From NCBI RefSeq assembly GCF_002575655.3, contig NC_053040.3:152521148-152585147 (forward strand): a stretch of DNA of 64,000 nt, in the 5' to 3' direction. The notes below the pieces were generated by a model, which did not search any database, had not been told where the DNA came from, and was given only the letters and a program-made list of their open reading frames with translations. The translations under genes and the position numbers were made by a program. This DNA is from Aegilops tauschii subsp. strangulata (taxonomy: Eukaryota > Streptophyta > Magnoliopsida > Poales > Poaceae). Positions 55,846 through 64,000 of the stretch are shown piece after piece; positions within the stretch are counted from its first letter, which is position 1, and the number at the start of each line of letters is the position of its first letter.

Positions 55846-58387
55846 ATTCCTTCATAATTCTGTTTATGCCATGCTCAGTTTTTTTGCCAAGTTTGAATCC
55901 CTTTGTGAAACTTGCTACGTTTATATGGGTGCCATCATATCTTCTGTGACTTTTTTGCTCGTGATCAGTAAGGGACTTTTGTTTTATGCAATTAGTATAT
56001 TCATGCCATGCCTTTTTTTGCTATGATATATTCTTGTGGCATGTTATTTTATTGCTCTAAACATTGCAATCTGATGTTATTTCTGTCATGTCCAGTGATT
56101 TTCTGCCAAGTCTGTGAATCTGTTATTAATTGCAATCTTGCCATGTCTTTTTGAGCATGTTCTCGTGGTTTCTGCAGATAGCTCAGTGTTCATGTTTTGT
56201 AATGCTTTACCTGTACATCATGCTCATGCCTTTTTTCATGTTGAGGTGCTGTAGCATATTTTAACGATGCTTGCAAGATGCCTAGTTGCTGTTTTGGACA
56301 GATTGTTGCTATATCTTGTTTGGAGTGTATGTGTTGCACCGTTGCTCCGTTTTGAGCATGCTCTATATGAAACTTGCTTAGTTTTGCATGTAGTTTCATA
56401 TTATCATGTTGCATCCTTGTTTTGAGGTATTTTCTTGATGTTTGGATGCATTTTGCATCAATGCCATGTTTAACTTGTTTTGCTCATATCTTCTAGGCCG
56501 TAGCTTCGAACTAAATGATCTTTATATGTAACTTGACTAGAATTTCGTGTAGATCATCATGGTGCATCTTTACTTGCTGTTTAACAACTTGAAAATAAGG
56601 TTTATTCAGATCTGGGCTAATTTCGAAATTTGCATATGGGGATTCACCGGAATTGTTATAGGTTGTTTCCGACCTCATTTAAACTTGCTTTGATGTGTTG
56701 TTCTTGTATGCATCATCTCTTGCCATGAGTAGCTTCATGTAGCCGTGTCATGCATCATACTTGGTTGAGCATCATGCCTTGTTATGTGTTGTGTGTTTAC
56801 CTTGTTGTTTGCTTCTTTCCGGTTGTGCTCCTTCTCATTAGTTCCAGTTTCGTTGCGATCGTGAGGATTCGTTCGTCTTCGTGGCTTCATCTTCTTCATG
56901 GACTCGTTCTTCTTCCTAGCGGGATTTCTGGCAACATGACCGTCACCTTGCATCTCATTACTATCATTTCTATGCTAGTTGCTTCGTTCTATCGCTATGC
57001 TGCGCCACCTATCACTTGCTCTTCAAGCCTCCCAAATTGCCATGAAACCACCTCTAACCTTTGTCACCCTTCCTAGCAAACCATTGTTTGGCTATGTTAA
57101 CGCTTTTTGCTCAGGCCCTCTTATAGCGATGTTAGTTGCAGATGAAGATGAAGTTTGCTCCATGTTGGATTATGTTTATGTTGGGATATCACAATATCTC
57201 TTATTTAATTAATGCATCTATATACTTGGTAAAGGGTGGAAGGCTCGGCCTTATGCCTGGTGTTTTGTTCCACTCTTGCCGCCCTAGTTTCCGTCATACC
57301 GGTGTTATGTTCCTTGATTTTGCGTTCCTAACGCGGTTGGGTGTTATGGGGACCCCTTGATAGTTCGCTTTGAATAAAACTCCTCCAGCAAGGCCCAACC
57401 TTGGTTTTACCATTTTCCTATCACCTATTTCTTTTCCCTTGGGAGTCGCGCTCCCGAGGGTCATCTTTATTTTAACCCCCTAGGCCAGTGCTTCTCTAAG
57501 TGTTGGTCCGAACTGAGTAGACCGCGGGGCCCCCTCGTGGAAACTCGAGGTCTGGTTTTACTCGTAGGATGTCACATCCGGTGTTCCCCTGAAAACGAGA
57601 TATGTGCAACTCCTATCGGGACTGTCGGCACATCGGGCGGTTTTACTGGTCTTGTTTTACCATTGTCGAAATGTCTTGTAAACCGGGATTCCGAGACTGA
57701 TCGGGTCTTCCCGGGAGAAGGAATATCCTTCGTTGACCGTGAGAGCTTATAATGGGCTAAGTTGGGACACCCCTGCAGGGTATAAACTTTCGAGAGCCGT
57801 GCCCACGGTTGTGTGGCAGATGGGAATTTGTTAATGTCCGGTTGTAGAGAACTGGACGCTCGACTTAAATAAAACCCATCAACCGCGTGTGTAGCCGTGA
57901 TGTTCTCTTCTCGGCGGAGTCCGGGAAGTGAACACGGTTTCTGGGTTATGTTTGACATAAGTAGGAGTTCAGGATCACTTCTTGATCATTGCTAGTTTCA
58001 CGACCGTTCCGTTGCTTCTCTTCTCGCTCTTATTTGCGTATGTTAGCCACCATCATTGCTTAGTCGTTGCTACAACCTCACCACTTATCCTTTTCCATAC
58101 CCATTAAGCTTTGCTAGTCTTGATACCCATGGTAATGGGATTGCTGAGTCCTCGTGGCTCACAGATTACTACAACATCAGTTGCAGGAACAGGTTATGCG
58201 ATGATCATGACGCGAGAGCGATTTTGCTTGTTTTGGAGTTCTTCTTCTGCTTCTTCTTCGATCAGGGGAAAGGTTCCAGGTCGGCAGCCTGGACTAGCAG
58301 GGTGGATGTCGTTTGAGCTTCTGTTTATGTTTCATCCATAGTCGGATGTTGTTCTCATGTATATTGAAATAGTCTTGCGGCGTGACA
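55846..58387 (+). repeat. 5' LTR (3' portion) of the non-autonomous Tekay-family element
   Basis: The left break coincides with AGATTCCTTCATAATTC, found inside the 3' LTR at 62812. It ends GGCGTGACA before the primer site. The segment 57170-58387 is closely related to 8520-9910 of the first element. Confidence 0.88.
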
Positions 58388-58389
58388 AG

Positions 58390-58403
58390 TTGGTATCAGA
58401 GCC
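58390..58403 (+). other. Primer-binding site (initiator Met tRNA type)
   Basis: TTGGTATCAGAGCC stands two bases after the LTR end. It matches the consensus exactly, unlike the copy at 145. Confidence 0.92.
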
Positions 58404-60975
58404 TCGACCGACCATAGGAGCCCCTTGATTGATTGTAGTTGGCCGTTGTTGAGTCTAGAAAAAACTATTTCTGAGTCTAGTTATATCGGAGAGTAGGAAT
58501 TCTTTTTACTCCTCAGCCCCTTCGTCACTCTGGTGAGAAATCTTGACGTAGGTGTTTTGAACTACTTATCTTCCCCTTCAAATTTTTCTTTAGGATCACG
58601 CGGTTAGTTTTTTCGTTCGTTGTCCATTCTCTTTTCAATCCGACGCATTTCTCTTCGAGTGGTTTCGATCCTTGTCATCTTTTGCAAGATCAATCCTCAG
58701 CTCTTTTCAATTGATGTTGTTTCCCTGTCTGAAGTTGTCCTTGTTTTTCCCACCCGCCCACCCATCTCCTTTTCGGAACCGGAGTCCGAAATCGAGTATC
58801 CATCCTACTCGTGCGAAGCTTTTGCATTTTCTCCTCAATCATTTCAACCGGCGCTTCTCTATTCAATTATTCGTTGTTACAGTTGCCTGTGTTTTTCCCG
58901 CCCTCCCATCCCCTTTTATTCCCGGAGTCTGAGCCTCTATTCGAGCATCAATTTCATTCGTGCGGAGTATCTTCATTTTTTCCTCAATTGTATCAACCGG
59001 TGAATTCTCGCCTAGTTAATCAATGTTCGTCTCATTTCCTTTTCCGGTGGATCCAATTCAAGTTTTCGGTGTTGATCGTATTCTTTTCCTTGACCAAAGT
59101 GTTTTCCCCTTGCTCGTTCCTCCTTTCGCCATCCTATTATCCCGGAGTGTTGAAGACATCTCAGAAGATTCGTGTTTGCATCCATCTAATTCGAGGTTGT
59201 CACCTCATTCAAATCATTCAATCGTTCCAGTGCATCATTTCTCATTCGACTATCCTTTTCCAACGGTGTTTCTTTTCAGTGGGCCCTAACCCACAGGTCT
59301 TTCCCAGGATCTTACCTGACTCTTCTAATTTTCCCGGAGTTATTCTCAAACTCTTTTCCAAGTTGACGTAAGAATGAATTTCATCAGTTAGATGCCTTTC
59401 CAAGATCGATTTCAAAATATTTTCATTGTTGGCTCAACCTCGTCGCTTTTCATTCTCCCGGAGTATTTCAACAATTTTGGTGTTATTTCTCGTCGTCATT
59501 CTCAACATTTGAAGACTGAAGTAGAATTTCTCTTAAATCTTGTCCGTTCTCCCAGAAATTCGCGGTGCTAGCTCGATGGTTATCCTATTAAATTGTTACA
59601 AGTCGTGCAATTATTTTCACCCATCCGGAGTATTTCAGGAGTTGTTTTCCGTCTCAATTATCCGGAGGCCTCCATTTCGGAATATTTCTTCGTTCTATGT
59701 TTTCAAATCCGTTCTCCGATTATTCTATATTCATGCGTTTTCGTTCGTCTCCATATTCTTCCGGTGCTTTGCTCTTTAATCAGTTTGCGATCTCTTCGTT
59801 CTCTTTTCTCTAGATTCCCTCAAGTATCTTCGTGCTTTTCTAATTCTTTCCGGTGATTCATTCTCTTCTAGTCATTCGTTTCAATTCCTACGGTGGCTCG
59901 TTCAAGATTCTTTCTGTTGTTATCATATCAATTCATTCGTTCTTTCCAGCCCTACCGGTGGTTCACGAAGACTTTCTCAAGTTTTGCGCTATATCCCCCC
60001 TTAATCTTTCCAACGAGAATAAGTAGTATGCAAATCCATTGTTTCTCATCAGTTTAATTGGTGGAGCATAAGCATAACGTAATCCTTATTCTTCTTTCTT
60101 CAAGTGGTTTTATCTCTTCTTTTCGGAGATTGTTCATCTTATCACATTCTCGGTTCAAAGTGTTTTCATCTTTTCTTTTCCGGAGTTCTAAGCTTCTCGC
60201 CGATTTCGTCGCGAACGTCCATCCAAATCATCGCAACGCTCTAATCTTATCCCTTTCATCCTTCAATTTTATCTCGTCATTCTTTTGTTACCGGAGTTCA
60301 TCACGGTGGCTCGTCATGATTTAATTCATTCTTCATGTGTTCATCAAGATTCTTGTAAGCGTAGCTCAAGTATCTTCTTCTTGCTTCTCAAAGTGCAATT
60401 AATTCTTCATATTCTTCTGAAGTGGAGTTTTGCATTTCCTCGTTCTTCTCACCTTTTCAATCTTTTCCGCTAGTGGTAGGTTACCACCTCATAATTTTGA
60501 GATGTTATCCATAAGTCCACAACAAGCTTATTCTTTTGTTGTTGAATTTCCAACAACTTCGTTCAATGTTTTCTTCTAAGGATGCTCTCTATTGCATTCA
60601 TGGTAGAAGTTGTCATCTTCTTCCCCGTTCTTCTCATTCCACTCTTTCAAGTCTTCCGGAGGTTTTCTGTTGTTCCTCAAGTCAAGTATCGTTCCATTTC
60701 TCAAGTTCATGTTCTATTCTTTCCTTGTTCAGCCGGAGTGCTGCATAAATTCCTTCGTTATTATTCCTTTTCTATCTTGTCCTAACCGCAGTGGTTCCAA
60801 ATTCAACCTTATTCCTTGAGCTTTTGCTTCTTGTCTCATTCAACATCCCTCTTTCCTACTCGAGTGTTTTTGACTTTGTTCATCCTCATTGTTTTGTTCT
60901 TATTTCACCTCATCCCTTTTTCCTTCCGTCTCGGTCCTAAGATCTCGGGACGATATCTCTTGTTAGTGGAGGAGT
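58404..60975 (+). other. Non-coding, pyrimidine-rich internal region replacing gag-pol
   Basis: The first 200 bases (GGAGAGTAGGAATTC, GGATCACGCGG) match the leader of the first element. The last 50 bases (AGATCTCGGGACGATATC, TTAGTGGAGGAG) match its pre-LTR part. Between them lies T/C-rich sequence with a recurrent CCGGAGT or CCGGTG word every 50-150 bases. Two segments, about 58725-58850 and 58878-59000, are clear copies of each other. No Gag, protease, RT or integrase motif is present. Short ORFs are chance ones. Diverged tandem amplification is the likely origin. Confidence 0.75.
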
Positions 60976-61396
60976 GTTGTAACGCCCCGGATTCAATGCG
61001 CCAGGTGTCATCCAGTTATTCGCCGTGCTGCCATGTCATTTTCTTGCGTGTTGCATTTTGCCATGTCATCATCTGCATTGCATCATCATGTTTTCAAAAC
61101 TTGCATCCGGTCCTTTTCCCCGTTGTCCGTTTCGCGATCCGACACTCTCCCTCGCGCCCGTCGCCCCTCTCAGACCTTGTTTCGTGAGCGGGAGAAAAAC
61201 GTTCTCGGAATGGGCCGAAATTTGCCGAGTGGCCTTGGTATAGCACCGACAGATCGCCCGTCAAATTTCGTCCCATTTGGAGGTCGTTTGATGCCCCAAC
61301 GGTTAACCGCGTAGCCCGAAACCCCTCTCGCTTTGCAGCCCAGCACCCCTCCACCACAGCCCACTAACCCAGCAAAACCCCCTCCATGCTCCCGGT

Positions 61397-61469
61397 CGTT
61401 CGATCACGATCGTGTGGGCAAAAACCGCACCCTATTTGGACTCTCCTAGCTCCCTCTACCTATATATAT
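61397..61469 (+). promoter_or_regulatory. Putative LTR promoter, second element
   Basis: GTCGTTCGATCACGATCGTG is followed by CTCCCTCTACC and TATATATAT (61461-61469). It is the equivalent of 6213-6290. Confidence 0.65.
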
Positions 61470-61838
61470 GTGCCCCTCCCCGAAATTTTCGGGCAGACGA
61501 ACCCTAGCCCTCTCCCTCCTCGCGCTGCCGGACATGTCCGCGCCGTCACCGGACGCGTCCACCGCCACCAGCCACGTTGCCCGGCCAATCCCGGGGCGAC
61601 ACGTCATCGCCACCATCGCCCGCAACCAACCAGCGCCCTCCACGTCACCCCGCAGCCTCCCTCCGCTGCCGCAAGCCCGCGGGGCCCGGATCCGGCCCTC
61701 CGGGCCCGGTCACCGCCGCCCGCGTGCCCCGGCTCCCGCGCCGGCGCCCGCTCGCCGCCGGGCGAGCCCGCGCCCCTCCGCCTCCAGCGCCGCCGTCCCC
61801 GTCAGCCCCGCGCCCTCCGCTGACCGCCGCCTCCGCCA

Positions 61839-61858
61839 CCCCCCCCCCCCCCCCCCCC
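61839..61858. repeat. Poly-C run of about 20 bases
   Basis: An unbroken cytosine run lies in the GC-rich LTR segment. Its length may be a sequencing or assembly approximation. Confidence 0.85.
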
Positions 61859-64000
61859 GTCGCCGGCCGTCGTCCCGGCCGGATCCGTCGCCGGTCGCCT
61901 CCGGCCACCGCTCGCCGTCGCCGTCTCCGGCCGGATCCGGCGAGATCCGGCCCGGAACCGCAGGGTGGACGAGATCCACCAGGAGCCCATCCGAACGGCA
62001 TCCCCGCGCCCGGATCCCTCCGTCCCGGATTCACCTCGTCCCGTTGACTTTTCCCGGAAAGTTTTCAACATTTTGTTGCCATGTTCATTGCATCACATCT
62101 CCATGACCATATCTCCGATTCATGCATATGATATATCAAAATGTTCATTGTGAGATTCTCTTTATTTTGTTCTATTGTGCCATGCTTGTTTTAATTCATC
62201 TTGATGCCCTAATCATCGTTGAAAGTGTGCTATATGATGTTATCTGCTGTCTATTAATAGAACTTGATGATTTGTCTTTTTCATTGCATTTTGTGTGTGC
62301 ATCCTATGAGCTTGATGTCTACATGAATTTTGTACTTCATCATGCCATCTTTATAGTGGTGCTTGTCTTGTATTTTTGTGATCTATGTGGTTACTAGCAC
62401 AAGCATGCAAAGTAGCCTCCATGATGTTGCTGATTTCGGTGACAGCCATTTCTGCCAAGTCTGTAGCTGTATCATTGTGATGCCATGTTAACCTACTTCT
62501 ACCATGAGTTCCATGCATAATCTGGAGATGTTCACTCAGGATGTTTTGTTATACATGTTATGCTCTATCCATCTATGCCCTCGGTTGTATCTATAGCCTG
62601 CTGTATCTTGTTGCAAACTTGCTCTTAAATTGCTAAATAATGTTGTTGTCAGCCTGTTAACATGAAGTTCAGTTTTGACATTTGTTTTGCAAGTGATCCA
62701 TGCACCCTATGAACTTGCTCTTGCCAAGCTTAGCTTCACATTTATGCCATCTTACTGTTGGATGCCTTCACATGCTATGAAACACTTTGTGATGAGTGAT
62801 TTGAGCTCGCAAAGATTCCTTCATAATTCTGTTTATGCCATGCTCAGTTTTTTTGCCAAGTCTGAATCCCTTTGTGAAACTTGCTACGTTTATATGGGTG
62901 CCATCATATCTTCTGTGACTTTTTTGCTCGTGATCAGTAAGGGACTTTTGTTTTATGCAATTAGTAGATTCATGCCATGCCTTTTTTTGCTATGATATAT
63001 TCTTGTGGCATGTTGTTTTATTGCTCTAAACATTGCAACCTGATGTTATTTCTGTCATGTCCAGTGATTTTCTGCCAAGTCTGTGAATTTGTTATTAATT
63101 GCAATCTTGCCATGTCTTTTTGAGCATGTTCTCGTGGTTTCTGCAGATAGCTCAGTGTTCATGTTTTGTAATGCTTTACCTGTACATCATGCTCATGCCA
63201 TTTTTCATGTTGAGGTGCTGTAGCATATTTTCACGATGCTTGCAAGATGCCTAGTTGCTGTTTTGGATAGATTGTTGCTATATCTTGTTTGGAGTGTATG
63301 TGTTGCACCGTTGCTCCGTTTTGAGCATGCTCTATATGAAACTTGCTTAGTTTTGCATGTAGTTTCATATTATCATGTTGCATCCTTGTTTTGAGGTATT
63401 TTCTTGATGTTTGGATGCATTTTGCATTAATGCCATGTTTAACTTGTTTTGCTCATATCTTCTAGGCCGTAGCTCCGAACTAAATGATCTTTATATGTAA
63501 CTTGACTAGAATTTCGTGTAGATCATCATGGTGCATCTTAACTTGCTGTTTAACAACTTGAACATAAGGTTTATTCAGATCTGGGCTAATTTCGAAATTT
63601 GCATATGGGGATTTACCGGAAATGTTATAGGTTGTTTCCGGCCTCATTTAAACTTGCTTTGATGTGTTGTTCTTGTATGCATCATCTCTTGCCATGAGTA
63701 GCTTCATGTAGCCGTGTCATGCATCATAGTTGGTTGAGCATCATGCCTTGTTATGTGTTTTGTGTTTACCTTGTTGTTTGCTTCTTTCCGGTTGTGCTCG
63801 TTCTCGTTAGTTCCTGTTTTGTTGCGATCGTGAGGATTCGTTCGTCTTCGTGGCTTCATCTTCTTCATGGACTCGTTCTTCTTCCTAGCGGGATTTCTGG
63901 CAAGATGACCGTCACCTTGCATCTCATTACTATCATTGCTATGCTAGTTGCTTCGTTCTATCGCTATGCTGCGCCACCTATCACTTGCTCTTCAAGCCTC

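Larger units (their letters stand above)
55846..64000 (+). mobile_element. Non-autonomous Tekay-family LTR retrotransposon, truncated at both sides
   Basis: It consists of the last 2.5 kb of a 5' LTR (to 58387), a Met-tRNA type primer site, a 2.6-kb internal region without gag-pol, and a 3' LTR from 60976 that runs out of the window. Bases 55846-57040 align with 62812-64000 at about 98 percent by eye, so insertion is recent. LTR start (TGTTGTAACGCCCC), LTR tail, leader and pre-LTR region are related to those of the element at 1-9910. That element or its relatives could supply proteins in trans. Confidence 0.88.
60976..64000 (+). repeat. 3' LTR of the non-autonomous Tekay-family element, cut by window end
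   Basis: It starts TGTTGTAACGCCCC. It has the same layout as the LTR at 5727: upstream part, palindromic block and TATA box (about 61397-61469), GC-rich stretch (61500-62040), then T-rich non-coding sequence with CTTGCCATG words. About 1.2 kb at the end is also present in the 5' LTR at 55846-57040. Confidence 0.88.

Noticed and set aside
58620..60819. Series of ORFs of 60-190 aa, rich in Ser, Phe and Pro
   Set aside because: All read through pyrimidine-rich tandem-like non-coding sequence of the second element, in several frames at once, with no motif.

Overview
The window looks like repeat-dense nuclear DNA from a grass of the wheat tribe (Triticeae; wheat, Aegilops, barley or rye). The evidence is Ty3/Gypsy elements of the Tekay (chromodomain), Tat and Athila types, long CACTA DNA transposons, an L1-like LINE and a Stowaway-type MITE, almost all nested in one another. 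I see no prokaryotic feature, no tRNA or rRNA gene, no CRISPR array and no ordinary stand-alone host gene. Every substantial coding region lies inside a transposon.

Left part (1-21 kb). A Tekay-type element has its 5' LTR tail at 1-142, a broken gag-pol with a C-terminal chromodomain at 1243-5693, and a 4.2-kb 3' LTR at 5727-9910. The last 0.9 kb of that LTR is present twice in tandem (second copy 9913-10813). The element interrupts a Tat-lineage element whose visible part is the integrase end (10814-11759), a long antisense gene (12503-17967, minus strand) of the 'putative gypsy type transposon' family, and the 3' LTR (18644-about 19472). The antisense gene is itself split by a solo LTR with perfect GCGCG target duplications (12931-14583), which holds a small MITE. 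A further solo LTR lies at 20379-20828.

Middle part (21-54.3 kb). This is a four-level nest that can be solved from target-site duplications. An L1-type LINE on the minus strand (21.1-22.7 kb plus 53.3-54.35 kb) is interrupted by a 30.6-kb CACTA element (22714-53290, TSD CAT). That is interrupted by a related 20.2-kb CACTA (24699-44946, TSD GTA), which holds a complete 8.5-kb Tat-type retrotransposon (25000-33537, TSD GTATG). Neither CACTA shows a recognisable transposase. Both share end sequences, a split minus-strand gene whose last exons resemble a B3 DNA-binding domain, and an array of about 0.5-kb tandem repeats. The outer one also carries an uninterrupted DEDDy (WRN-like) 3'-5' exonuclease ORF (51994-52860). 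The inner one has two uncharacterised ORFs (42329-42931, 43374-44033). The Tat element inside carries, antisense to gag-pol, a third B3-like ORF preceded by an AT-hook (26224-27024).

Right part (54.35-64 kb). An Athila-type LTR and primer-binding site (54351-about 55845) is cut off by a second Tekay-family element (55846-64000, both window and junction truncated). This copy keeps LTRs, primer site, leader and polypurine region like those of the first element, but gag-pol is replaced by about 2.5 kb of pyrimidine-rich non-coding sequence. It looks like a non-autonomous partner.

The most interesting system is the repeated presence of B3-like DNA-binding ORFs in two unrelated transposon classes, and an intact exonuclease ORF as CACTA cargo. 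Family assignments rest on reading motifs by eye; no database search was run.
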